Assembly: GCA_032560695.1 (NCBI GenBank)
Contig: JAWGHR010000002.1
Span: 62,001 to 126,000 of the forward strand
DNA length: 64,000 bases
Direction: 5' to 3'
Source: Peptoniphilus_A harei_B
Lineage (GTDB): Bacteria > Bacillota > Clostridia > Tissierellales > Peptoniphilaceae
Positions 24,624-34,600 of this stretch are shown one piece after another. Both the position numbers and the translations under genes were made by a program. The notes beneath the pieces were generated by a model, which had not been told where the DNA came from, did no database searches, and worked only from the letters and a program-made list of their open reading frames with translations. The first letter of the stretch is position 1, and every line of letters starts with the position of its first letter.

Positions 24624-27600
24624 CTAATCTTTTAATTTTACAGAGAACAATTTACTAATTCCCTTCTCTTCCATTGTAACACCATACATAGTCTTTGCAA
24701 TCTCCATTGTGAGCTTTCTATGAGTAATGATTATAAACTGAATTCCTTCAAGAGTTAAAAGGTAATCAGCATACCTCTTGATGTTTGCATCATCAAGGGC
24801 TGCATCAATCTCGTCTAGGATGCAAAAAGATGCTGGTCTATACTTTAATAGGGCAAACAATAGAGCAACTGCAGTGAGGGACCTTTCGCCACCAGATAAT
24901 AATGAAAGAGATTGTAACCTCTTGCCGGGAGGCGATGCCTTGATTTCAATTCCTGATTCTAAGACATCTCCCTCTATACTTATCTCTGCACGGCCGCCAT
25001 TAAATAAAATTTTAAAAATTTCAGTAAAGTTTCCAGAAATTTCTTCCATAGCTTCGTTAAATAATTTTTTCATCTCATGATCGAGCTTACTTAGAATAGA
25101 TTTAATTTCTTCCTTAGACTTAATCAAATCATCTCTTTGTGAAGTGTAAAAATCGCATCTCTCTTTTACAAGTTTGTACTCTTCAATAGAAGAAATATTT
25201 ACTTCTCCATAGTCGCGAATCTTTTTCTTTAACCTTCTGAGAGTTCCTTCTTTCAAGTCTTTGAGATTTTCATCAATAAAGTCGTGATAATCTAAGATGT
25301 CGTAATCTTCCTTTAACCTTTCCACTTCACTAGAAATTTTATTCCTATTCATTTCAATTTTTAGTTCAGTTTTCTCTATTTCAGAACTTATTATTAGTGA
25401 TTTCTCCTTAAGGTTCGAATGCTCATCTCTCTTATCTAGATAAGTTTTATTTTTCTCATCTAAGTCTTTTTTAACTTCTTCTAATTTGAGATTTAAGTTT
25501 TCTATGGATTCCCTAATCTCTTCAAGAGATTTTTTATTTTCTTCATTAGATTTAGTCTTTTCTTCAATATTAGCTTGAGACTCTTCTAATGTTTTTTTAT
25601 TATTCTCAAGTTTTTCTTCTGTTGAAGAAATCTCAGACTTTATTCTTTCAATTTCTCTGGACTTATAGAGGATTTTTTCTCTATTTTCCCTTTCAAGTAA
25701 TTGAATTTCTATTTTTTCATTCTTTAATCCTTCAATTTCCCTTGAAAGTTCTTCCAGCCTATCGCCACTGTCAACTTCAGCTAGGAGTTCTTCAAGCAAC
25801 TTGTTCTTGCTTTCAATTTGTAGCTTATTTTCTTCTAAACTACTTATATCAGCTTTAATATTTTCTTCAAGCTCTTCTCTTTCTCTAACATACTTGTTTA
25901 AGTATTGGGAGTTCAGTTCATTGTCATTTTTATTTTTGTAGATGTTTGACTCAATTTCATTGATCTTGTGGCTTAGAGAATTTCTTTTTTCAATATAAGA
26001 TCCTACAAAATCATTGAGGTCAGAAATCTTTTCTTCAACTTCCTTCTTTTCTGCCTCAACTTTTTTAAGCTGACTTTGAAGATTCTTAAATTTATTTTGA
26101 AAATCAGTAATTTCATTCTTACGCAAGATAAAAGAACTGTTGTAGTTGTTAAGCGAACCACCTGTAATGGCTCCCGATGGATTAAAGACTTCTCCCTTGA
26201 GAGTCACAACCTTGAGCTTATGTTTTTTTGAAATCCTTGAGGCATTTTTAAAGTTATCGGCAATTATAACTCTTCCTAATAAGTTGTAAAAAATTTCCTT
26301 GAATATTTCATCAAACTTTATTAAGTCACAAGCTAGGCCAATCATTCCTTCTTCTTTGGAATTAATACTTACCTTATTTCCAGAAACCCTATCTAACGGA
26401 AGAAAAGTCGCCCTTCCCATCTTATTTTTCTCCAAAATCTTTAACATCTCTGATGTATCTTTAGTAGAAGATACAATAATGTTTTGGGACATTGACCCTA
26501 GGGCAACAGAAATTGCTCTTTCAAAATCTTTTTCCACATAAAATTTTTCTGCAACTGGACCATAAAGTGAATCCTTGAAAATATTATTTTTAGATGAGAA
26601 GTTCATAAAGGATTTTACAGTCCTGTTGTAACCTTCATAGTTGGATTCCATGTTCTCAAGTATCTTTAACCTTGCAAGAATTTCATTTCCTTCATTTTTT
26701 CTTTCTATTAGATTAGATTCAAGCTTTTTATTTTCATCATCAAGTCTCAAGAGATCTTCTTTGGTCTTTTCAAAGTCTTTATCATCTTTTTCAAGTTTTG
26801 CTTTTAAGTTTTTTAACTCTAAGTTATCTCTATCAATAATCTTTTCAAACTCAGTTTGGTTATCTCTTAGATTTTCTATGGACTTATCAAGATTAAATTT
26901 TCTGTTATTTTTTTCTTCTATTATATCTACCAGTGTTTCGCTCTTAAATTTTATATTTTCAATTTCATTTTTTAGCTTATTTTTATTTTCAAAATTTAAG
27001 TTGCCAAGATCTTCTAGGTTCTTAAAGTCAGCTTCTAATTTTTTTATTAAGTCTTCTTTGGTATTTAGTTTTTCAAGAATTTCTTCTTTAGAGGAATTCA
27101 ATACTTCCCTATCTTTTTCAATTTTCCCTATTAATTCTCTAGCGTTAAGCAAATCTTTATCTAAGCTTTGATTTTCAAAGCCTATTCTTTCAATGTCCCT
27201 CTTTAGAGAATTTATTTTTTCCTCATCTAGATTTATCTCTAAATTTAACTTATCAAAGTCTTCTTTATGTCTATTTAATTTTTCACTAGAAGTCTCACTT
27301 TCTTCCTTTAACTCCTCAAGTCTTTCTTGAATTTTTTCAAGATTTTGGGATAAATCCTCTCTCTTATTTAAGATTTTATCAGAATCAGATTTTAAAACCT
27401 CAAGTTCCTTAACCTTGTTAAGTAAGTCTTCCTCACGCTTTTTCATGTCCTTGCAAGAAAAGTTTATGTCATAAATCTTTAATTCTTCATAATCTTTTAG
27501 ATAAGATTCTGCTTTTTCTGCTTGAGTTTTCAAGTTTTGTTCTTGAACTTCTATCTCTGAGAGAATATCTTCAATCCTAATGAGGTTCTCCTCTGTCTTT

Positions 27601-28145
27601 AGGAGCTTGTTCTTAGATTGAATTTTCTTATACTTGTACTTTGAAATTCCTGCAGCCTCTTCAAAGATATTTCTTCTGTCTTCAGGTTTAGAACTAAGGA
27701 CTGATTCAATCTTCCCTTGACCAATAACAGAGTAGCCATCTTTACCGATCCCTGTATCCATAAAGAGTTCCTTTATGTCTTTGAGCCTGCACTTCTTATT
27801 GTTAATTAAGAATTCGCTCTCAAGGGACCTGTACATTCTTCTAGTGACAGAAACTTCGCTATAGGGTACATTAAGGGACTTGTCAGAGTTGTCAAATACA
27901 ATAGTTACCTCTGCCATGCCTAGGGGTTTTTTGGAGTCTGTTCCAGAAAAAATTACATCTTCCATCTTGCTTCCACGAAGGTTTTTAGCAGAAGATTCCC
28001 CCAATACCCAGGTTATTGCATCTGTAATATTACTTTTTCCACTACCATTGGGCCCGACTATTGCCGTAGTAGTTTCATCTAATTCAATTTTTGTTCTATT
28101 TGCAAAGGACTTAAAGCCCTGCATAGTAACGGATTTTAAAAACAT
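24624..28145 (-). CDS. smc: Chromosome segregation ATPase SMC
   Basis: This 1173-aa SMC has Walker A GPNGSGKSN (31-39), two long coiled coils and a hinge (about 515-660). The C-terminal head carries the signature LSGGERSLTAVALLFALL and Walker B FCILDEIDAALDDAN. It forms condensin with ScpA and ScpB. The order rnc - Elp3-like radical SAM - smc - ftsY is common in Clostridia. AGGTGA lies before the ATG. Confidence 0.97.
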   Translation of the reverse strand: MFLKSVTMQGFKSFANRTKIELDETTTAIVGPNGSGKSNITDAITWVLGESSAKNLRGSKMEDVIFSGTDSKKPLGMAEVTIVFDNSDKSLNVPYSEVSVTRRMYRSLESEFLINNKKCRLKDIKELFMDTGIGKDGYSVIGQGKIESVLSSKPEDRRNIFEEAAGISKYKYKKIQSKNKLLKTEENLIRIEDILSEIEVQEQNLKTQAEKAESYLKDYEELKIYDINFSCKDMKKREEDLLNKVKELEVLKSDSDKILNKREDLSQNLEKIQERLEELKEESETSSEKLNRHKEDFDKLNLEINLDEEKINSLKRDIERIGFENQSLDKDLLNARELIGKIEKDREVLNSSKEEILEKLNTKEDLIKKLEADFKNLEDLGNLNFENKNKLKNEIENIKFKSETLVDIIEEKNNRKFNLDKSIENLRDNQTEFEKIIDRDNLELKNLKAKLEKDDKDFEKTKEDLLRLDDENKKLESNLIERKNEGNEILARLKILENMESNYEGYNRTVKSFMNFSSKNNIFKDSLYGPVAEKFYVEKDFERAISVALGSMSQNIIVSSTKDTSEMLKILEKNKMGRATFLPLDRVSGNKVSINSKEEGMIGLACDLIKFDEIFKEIFYNLLGRVIIADNFKNASRISKKHKLKVVTLKGEVFNPSGAITGGSLNNYNSSFILRKNEITDFQNKFKNLQSQLKKVEAEKKEVEEKISDLNDFVGSYIEKRNSLSHKINEIESNIYKNKNDNELNSQYLNKYVREREELEENIKADISSLEENKLQIESKNKLLEELLAEVDSGDRLEELSREIEGLKNEKIEIQLLERENREKILYKSREIERIKSEISSTEEKLENNKKTLEESQANIEEKTKSNEENKKSLEEIRESIENLNLKLEEVKKDLDEKNKTYLDKRDEHSNLKEKSLIISSEIEKTELKIEMNRNKISSEVERLKEDYDILDYHDFIDENLKDLKEGTLRRLKKKIRDYGEVNISSIEEYKLVKERCDFYTSQRDDLIKSKEEIKSILSKLDHEMKKLFNEAMEEISGNFTEIFKILFNGGRAEISIEGDVLESGIEIKASPPGKRLQSLSLLSGGERSLTAVALLFALLKYRPASFCILDEIDAALDDANIKRYADYLLTLEGIQFIIITHRKLTMEIAKTMYGVTMEEKGISKLFSVKLKD

Positions 28146-28149
28146 TTGC

Positions 28150-29199
28150 TCACCTGTAGTAGTCTCTCACATCAATAACTTCGTATTTATCTGACAAAAT
28201 CTCCACTTCAAAGTCAGATAGATTTTTTTGTCTAAGATTAAGTTGCTTTATTCCCAATCTTTTTATAATTTCCTTCTTGTTCTCTGAGCCTTGTCCACTT
28301 ATGTTTGAAATATTTTTCCCATTGGCAAGTAAAGTAATTTCATCAGCAATATTATTTGAATCCAAAAAATAATTTATAAGTGCAGTTTTAAAATAATAGG
28401 ATTCTACTAATTGCCTATAAGCTGGATGAAAAGCTCCTGCCACAAAATCTTTACCATAGTTTATATTGTCTGTTGGCTGAAGACCAACTCTTATGACATT
28501 TATATCATGTCTATAATAAATATCTAGAATGTCAGCCACATATTCAATAGAATCTTCTAGTTCAAGGGCCTTGTAAGATCCCTTTTCTAGATTTTTACAA
28601 AGGGCTGTCTCTTTTATAACAAGTGTTGGATATATTCTAACGCAATAGGGTTCTAGTTTGACGAACTCCCTTGCAGTATAAAGGGATTTTTCTAAAGTAT
28701 CTCCTGGCAGTCCCACCATTTGCTGAAGTCCTAGTTTAAATCCATAAGACTTGATCAAATTTGCAGCTTCATAGACACAAGAAGCATTGTGCCCTCTGTT
28801 AGATAAGATTAAAACTTCGGGATCAAGACTTTGGACCCCAAGTTCAATTATATCTACTCCATATTTTTTTAAATTTTCTAGAATTTCATCATCTATGGCA
28901 TCGGGCCTTGTTGAAAGTCTTATATACTTAACTAGGCCCTTTTCCTTATAGCTATTAGCCACCCTTAAAAATCCAACTTGTTCTTCTATAGGGATAGCTG
29001 TGAAACTCCCACCATAAAAGGCAACTTCAACATTATCCTTCCTCTTAAAATAAGAAAGATATTCCAAAATAGTATCTTCAACATCACTATTTGAAATATC
29101 TGTAGACATCCCTGTAATTTTTCTCTGGTTACAAAAAACACAATCATTAGGGCAGCCGTAGTGAGGAATGAAAATAGGTATTATATTTCTCTTAGCCAT
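28150..29199 (-). CDS. Elp3-family radical SAM protein
   Basis: This 349-aa protein has the cluster motif CPNDCVFCNQRKITG near the N-terminus, then FYGGSFTAI, LSTRPDAID and GVQSLDPEVL, typical of the Elp3/MiaB-related radical SAM group. Unlike true Elp3 it has no acetyltransferase domain. The ATG at 29199 is chosen: GGAGA lies 5 nt before it, while a longer frame would overlap rnc by nearly 100 nt. It overlaps the rnc end by 8 nt. Relatives sit between rnc and smc in many Clostridia; the reaction is unknown. Confidence 0.85.
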   Translation of the reverse strand: MAKRNIIPIFIPHYGCPNDCVFCNQRKITGMSTDISNSDVEDTILEYLSYFKRKDNVEVAFYGGSFTAIPIEEQVGFLRVANSYKEKGLVKYIRLSTRPDAIDDEILENLKKYGVDIIELGVQSLDPEVLILSNRGHNASCVYEAANLIKSYGFKLGLQQMVGLPGDTLEKSLYTAREFVKLEPYCVRIYPTLVIKETALCKNLEKGSYKALELEDSIEYVADILDIYYRHDINVIRVGLQPTDNINYGKDFVAGAFHPAYRQLVESYYFKTALINYFLDSNNIADEITLLANGKNISNISGQGSENKKEIIKRLGIKQLNLRQKNLSDFEVEILSDKYEVIDVRDYYR

Positions 29200-29887
29200 T
29201 CCTTCTCCTTTCAAGAGCCTCTCTTGCAGCTTCTTGCTGAGATTCCTTCTTTGTCTTGCCAGATCCTCTTCCAGACAAAACTTCATCCAAGTATAATTCT
29301 GTAAAAAAGGTTTTGTCGTTATCTGGTCCTTCTTCCTTCACAAGTTTATACTCAGCCTTTTGACCGGACCTTTGGACTTCTTCTTGAAGCATGGTCTTAA
29401 AGTCAACATTAAAGAGTTTATATCCATCTTCTTTTAAGAATTCATCAAATAAATTTAAAACTATTTTCTTTGCATTGTTGAAATTTGAATCCAAGAAAAT
29501 AGCACCAATCAAGGCCTCTAAAGCATCGGCAGAGGTTGACTCCCTCTTGCTACCACCATTTTTCTTTTCCCCTTTACCAAATCTTATAAAGTCTCCCAGT
29601 TCCAAACCCTTGGCAATGAAAAATAAGACTTTCTCGTTGACAGACTCTGCCCTCATCTTAGTCAAGGATCCTTCCAAGTCTCTTGGAAAGCTTTTATAAA
29701 AATACTCTCCAATAACTAGACCAAGGACAGCATCTCCAAGAAATTCAAGTCTTTCATTGCTTTCATATTGTTTCATCTTGTTTTCATTAACGTAGGATGA
29801 ATGAGTTAGGGCTGTTTCTAAAAGACCTTTATCCTTAAAATTATAATTTAATTTTCTTTCAAGATTTTTTAAATTGGAAAAGGTCAT
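29192..29887 (-). CDS. rnc: Ribonuclease III
   Basis: This 231-aa protein has the RNase III domain with ERLEFLGDAVLGLVIGEYFY (catalytic Glu and Asp), a second acidic cluster ADALEALIGAIFLDSNF, and a C-terminal dsRNA-binding domain (DFKTMLQEEVQ... GSGKTKKESQQEAAREAL). It cuts double-stranded RNA in rRNA processing. It follows acpP by 4 nt. Confidence 0.97.
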   Translation of the reverse strand: MTFSNLKNLERKLNYNFKDKGLLETALTHSSYVNENKMKQYESNERLEFLGDAVLGLVIGEYFYKSFPRDLEGSLTKMRAESVNEKVLFFIAKGLELGDFIRFGKGEKKNGGSKRESTSADALEALIGAIFLDSNFNNAKKIVLNLFDEFLKEDGYKLFNVDFKTMLQEEVQRSGQKAEYKLVKEEGPDNDKTFFTELYLDEVLSGRGSGKTKKESQQEAAREALERRRNG

Positions 29888-29891
29888 ATGA

Positions 29892-30119
29892 TTATTGTTC
29901 CAAATCTTCTACGTATTCTATTACATCGCCAATAGTCTTTAAATTTTCAAGGTCTTCTTCAGAAACCTCAGTCTCAAACTCTTCTTCTATTGTCATAACA
30001 AGTTCAACAAGTTCAATAGAATCAGCATTTAAATCATCTTGAAAGTTCATATCTTCTGTAAGTTCATCTTTATCAATGTTAAATTGTTCAGCAATAATTT
30101 GTAAAATTCTATCCTTCAT
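29892..30119 (-). CDS. acpP: Acyl carrier protein
   Basis: This 75-aa acidic protein carries the phosphopantetheine attachment Ser34 in DDLNADSIELVELVM (the family's DSL is DSI here). It carries acyl chains for fatty acid and phospholipid synthesis. It overlaps the plsX stop codon by 1 nt, with GGTGG before the ATG. Confidence 0.95.
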   Translation of the reverse strand: MKDRILQIIAEQFNIDKDELTEDMNFQDDLNADSIELVELVMTIEEEFETEVSEEDLENLKTIGDVIEYVEDLEQ

Positions 30120-31102
30120 TAGTTTTCCACCTTATCCTTAATTTTATCTACAATATTTGATTCTACTATATCTATGGCATATTTTGCAGCATTTTTTATA
30201 GCTCTAGCATCAGAATTTCCATGGGCCTTAATAATGTTGCCATCAATTCCCAGTAGGATTGTTCCACCAACTTCTTTAGCATCTAGTTTTTTAAACTTAT
30301 TCATTAAAAACTCAGTAAAAGCTTTTTTACTCTTGTCGTCTAGGTCTGAAGTTGCAATACCATGAAATATACTTTTTGTTGCAAAGTCTACAAGACCTTC
30401 AATAGATTTAAGAAGAACATTTCCATCGAACCCATCGCAAACTAGGAGGTCCACATCATTGTCCATAATGTCTCTAGCTTCAACATTTCCCACAAAGTTT
30501 AGATCCGATTCTTTTAATTTTTGGTAGGCTTCCTTATAAAGTGCATTGCCTTTGCCTTCTTCTACTCCTACGTTTAACAGTCCAATTTTGGGGTTTTCTA
30601 TCTTATAGTATTCTCTTAAGAATACATCGCCAAGTATTGCAAATTCTTCTAAAAGTTCTGGGCTTGTGTCCATGTTGGCACCTGAATCTATTATAAGTGT
30701 ATTGGATTTTAAGCCTGGTATTAGAGTTGGAAGAACTCCCCTTTTGATTCCCTTAATTCTTCCTACAATAAAGATCCCTCCGCCTAATAAAGCACCAGTA
30801 CTTCCTGCTGAAATTAGTGCTTGGGCCTTCTTTTCTTTTAATAGGGCCATGGCTTTTACAATAGAAGAATCTTTCTTTCTCCTTAAAGCAAGGACAGGTT
30901 CTTCATTGTTCTCAATGTTCTCACTTGCATCTATTATTTCTACTTTATTTTTATCATAATCTAGTCCTTGAAGATTTTCTTTTATAAAGTCTTCTCTTCC
31001 CACTAGGATAATTTCTTTATTAAATTCATTGGAAGTATCAATAGCTCCCTTAATGATTTCAGCCTTATTGTCGCCACCATTTATATCAAATATTAGTTTC
31101 AT
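30119..31102 (-). CDS. plsX: Phosphate acyltransferase PlsX
   Basis: This 327-aa protein matches PlsX: FDINGGDNKAEIIKGA at the N-terminus (family DAMGGDxAP), then VKAMALLKEKKAQALISAGSTGALL, LIDSGANMDTSPELLEEFAILG, NVGVEEGKGN and DGFDGNVLLKSIEG. It converts acyl-ACP to acyl-phosphate for PlsY. The ATG at 31102 is preferred because GGAGGT is 5 nt upstream; an in-frame ATG at 31114 overlaps that site. It heads the plsX-acpP-rnc operon with a palindromic promoter. No fab genes are nearby. Confidence 0.93.
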   Translation of the reverse strand: MKLIFDINGGDNKAEIIKGAIDTSNEFNKEIILVGREDFIKENLQGLDYDKNKVEIIDASENIENNEEPVLALRRKKDSSIVKAMALLKEKKAQALISAGSTGALLGGGIFIVGRIKGIKRGVLPTLIPGLKSNTLIIDSGANMDTSPELLEEFAILGDVFLREYYKIENPKIGLLNVGVEEGKGNALYKEAYQKLKESDLNFVGNVEARDIMDNDVDLLVCDGFDGNVLLKSIEGLVDFATKSIFHGIATSDLDDKSKKAFTEFLMNKFKKLDAKEVGGTILLGIDGNIIKAHGNSDARAIKNAAKYAIDIVESNIVDKIKDKVEN

Positions 31103-31120
31103 TTCGACCTCCATTAATAA

Positions 31121-31156
31121 ATTTAATATTATATTAAATGATTAAAAAAATCAATC
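31121..31156 (-). promoter_or_regulatory. plsX promoter with palindromic operator candidate
   Basis: On the minus strand a TATAAT (31128-31133) sits in the centre of a 19-bp near-perfect palindrome (31121-31139; 9-bp arms ATTTAATAT and ATATTAAAT). A -35-like GATTGA is 17 nt upstream (TTGATT at 15 nt). A repressor bound here would block the operon. It does not match the FapR consensus. Confidence 0.55.
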
Positions 31157-31367
31157 TTTTGCCTATATTTAATAAGATTTCTTGACTTCAGTTGGAGCAT
31201 TTAAATTTATAAATTATTTTTTATAATCTGTAATATTTTTCTTTTTATAACACAAATATTTTAAATCTTATTATAAGAGTTTTATTTTATGTTAATCTCT
31301 TTCTTATTTTATATAATTAGTCTTTATTTTTAAACCACAAAGTCATTAAAAATGAAATATCACATCC

Positions 31368-31529
31368 TACGAGTTAGTAAAAATTTATGAAATAGAACTT
31401 TTCTATAACTTTGTAAAAGTTAATGAATTACTGATATTTAACAACTCAATATTAATCTACAACTTCTTATTTATTTACTAAGTTATAAGGGAATCTTAAC
31501 TTATAAAGTTTTACAAACTAATAACTTAT
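31368..31529. repeat. 18-bp tandem array B (9 monomers)
   Basis: Nine 18-bp monomers lie in register at 31368, 31386, 31404, 31422, 31440, 31458, 31476, 31494 and 31512. The best match to array A is TATAACTTTGTAAAAGTT at 31404. Further related but out-of-phase copies occur near 31336, 31527 and 31580. The array is more degenerate than A. The gap 31103-31691 otherwise holds only the plsX promoter and the nifJ terminator, and AT-rich sequence between 31160 and 31330 with nothing I recognise. Confidence 0.75.
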
Positions 31530-31624
31530 TACTTCATAGAAATTTATATCTAAAAATTTTTTGCTTATAAATTAATTAGTCATAAGAAGTTATAAGATGG
31601 GAAGATTAAAAATAAAAATAGCAA

Positions 31625-31656
31625 TAAAAAACTCGCTCAAGTTTCCTCAAGCGAGT
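31625..31656 (-). terminator. Intrinsic terminator after nifJ
   Basis: ACTCGCT and AGCGAGT form a 7-bp stem extended by four weaker pairs to a GAAA loop, followed by TTTTTTATT on the minus strand, 35 nt after the stop codon. Confidence 0.85.
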
Positions 31657-31691
31657 TTAATTTATTTAGGAATTATATTATTTGGCAAAAA

Positions 31692-34600
31692 TTATTCTTC
31701 ACCTTCTGCTAGTGCAAGATAGCTAGAGTATCTTTCCTTAGCATTTTCTTCAGCAACTTCGTAAAGTTTTTCTGCTCTTTCAGGGAATAACTTCTTAAGA
31801 GATGTATATCTTACTTCTCCGTCAAGGAAGTCTCTGAATGGTTTAGTAGGTTCCTTAGAGTCAAGGATGAATGGATTCTTTCCTTCTTTTTTAAGTTCAG
31901 GATTGAATCTGTATAGGTGCCAGTAACCTGTTTCAACAGCTTTCTTTTCTTCTTCAACTGAGAAGCCCATACCTACTCTAATACCGTGGTTAATACATGG
32001 TGCGTAGGCAATGATTAGTGATGGACCATTGTAAGCTTCAGCTTCTTTAATTGCCTTGTAAGCTTGGTTCTTGTCAGCGCCAAGAGCAATTTGAGCTACA
32101 TATACATAACCATAAGTTGTTGCCATTAGACCAAGGTCTTTCTTCTTAGTTAACTTACCAGCTGCTGCGAATTGTGCAATTGCTGCTGTTGGAGTTGCCT
32201 TAGAAGCTTGACCACCAGTGTTTGAATAAACTTCTGTATCTAGAACAAGGATGTTGATGTCTTCACCAGATGCTAGAACGTGGTCAACTCCACCGTATCC
32301 AATGTCGTAAGCCCATCCGTCTCCACCGATGATCCATTGACTCTTCTTGATTAAGAATCTTTCAAGACCCTTAAGATCTTCAATGATTTCGTCTGCCTTG
32401 TCGTTGCCGAATTTCTTATCAAGAACTTTTAGTACATTTGCACTTGCCGCCTTAGAAGTCTTGTAGTCATCCATTCCTTCGATCCAAGCCTTGAATGCTT
32501 CGCTAGCTTCTGCGTCAACGTTAAGTTCAACAAATTCTTCCATAAGATTTTTAATTCTATTTCTTGTTTGAGTTTGAGAAACAGCCATACCATATCCGTA
32601 CTCAGCGTTATCTTCGAATAGGGAGTTAGCCCATGATGGTCCATTTCCACATTCATCTGTACAATATGGCATTGATGGTGCTGATCCACCCCAGATTGAT
32701 GAACAACCTGTTGCGTTAGCAATACTCATTCTATCTCCAAATAATTGTGTAACAAGTTTTACATATGGAGTTTCTCCACAACCTGCACATGCTCCTGAGA
32801 ATTCAAGATATGGAGTTTGGAATTGAGTATTCTTGAAGTTGTTTGGCTCAATGTTTTCTTCTTTAGATTTTATATGTTCAAATGCATATTCCCAGTTAGC
32901 TGCTTGAAGGTCTAATTCTTCTTCGAATGGTGACATAACAAGTGCTTTTTCTTTTGCTGGACATACTTGAGCACAGTTTCCACAACCTGTACAGTCTAGT
33001 GGAGAAATTTGCATTCTGTATTCGTAATTTTCAAGTCCCTTACCTCTAGCTTTGATTGTTTCAAAACCTTCTGGTGCGTTAGCCTTTTCTTCTTCGTCAG
33101 CAAGGAAAGGTCTAATTACTGCGTGAGGACAAACTAGTGAACATTGGTTACATTGGATACAGTTTTCGCTCTTCCAGTGAGGAACATTAACTGCAATACC
33201 TCTCTTTTCGTAACGGCTTGTGCCTGATGGGAATGTTCCGTCAACCATGTTGACGAAAGTTGATACAGGAAGATCGTTACCTTCTTGTCTGTTCATTGGG
33301 ATAAGGATGTTGTTGATAAATTCAGGAGCTCCCTTAATATTGAAGTCCTTAGTTGTATCAGCATCTTTCCAAGAATCCTTAACTTCTACTTTGTGAAGTG
33401 CATTGATACCTTGATCTACTGCAGCGTAGTTCATGTTAACAATGTCGTCACCCTTAGCACCGTAATCTTTTACGATAGCTTCTTTTAGAAGTTTAACAGC
33501 TTCATCAAGTGGAAGTACTTGTGAAAGGTTGAAGAATGCAGCTTGCATTACCATATTAGTTCTTCCGCCAAGTCCAACTTCTGCAGCTATTTTAGTAGCG
33601 TTAATTGTATAGAATTCAATTTCATTATCAGCAATATATTTCTTCATATATCCTGGTAGGTGTTCGTCAAGTTCTTCGTCATTCCAAATAGTATTTAGAA
33701 GGAACTTTCCACCCTTCTTAAGTCCTCTTAATAGGTCATAAGAGTAAACGTAAGATTGTTTTGAACAAGAAATGAAGTCAGTTTCTGTTAATAGGTAAGT
33801 TGATGTAATTTTGTTGTTACCAAATCTTAAGTGAGACATTGTAACCCCACCAGATTTTTTAGAGTCATAGTCAAAGTAACCTTGTGCATACATGTCAGTG
33901 TTGTCACCGATAATCTTGATTGCAGATTTGTTTGCACCTACAGTACCGTCAGATCCGAATCCCCAGAACTTACATCTAATAGTTCCTTCAGGTTCAGTTG
34001 TAATGTGTTCTTTAATTTCAAGTGATTTGTGAGTTACATCATCAACAATACCAATTGTGAAGTCATTCTTAGGTTGGTCAGCCTTAAGGTTTTCGTATAC
34101 TGCAAGGATATCTGTTGGGTTAGTGTCCTTTGAACCTAGACCGTAGATACCACCAACGATAAGTGGTCTCTTATCTGATTCATAAAATGCATCTCTAACG
34201 TCAAGGTAAAGTGGTTGTCCAACTGCTCCCTTTTCCTTAGTTCTATCAAGAACTGCAATTCTTTCAACAGTTTCTGGAATTGCTGCCATTAAGTGCTTGA
34301 TTGAGAAAGGTCTGTAAAGGTGAACTTTAACAAGTCCTGTCTTTTGTCCCTTTGCGTTTAAGTAGTCAACAACTTCTTCAATTGTTTCAGTTACTGATCC
34401 CATTGCTACGATGATATCAGTAGCATCTTTTGCACCATAGTAGTTGAATAGGTTGTATTCTCTACCTGTTAATTCAGAAATATCCTTCATGTAACCTTCA
34501 GTGATATCAATGATGTCAGTGTAGTAGTGGTTTGATGCTTCCATTTCTTGGAAGTAGATATCAGCGTTTTGTGCAGTACCTCTAATTTCTGGTCCATTAG

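Noticed and set aside
26641..27171. 176-aa plus-strand reading frame inside smc
   Set aside because: It is the antisense shadow of the smc coiled coil, low-complexity in Ser, Leu and Phe, without a ribosome-binding site.
31160..31330. tRNA or small RNA gene in the AT-rich part of the plsX gap
   Set aside because: No cloverleaf, no GC-rich stem and no terminator of its own could be found.
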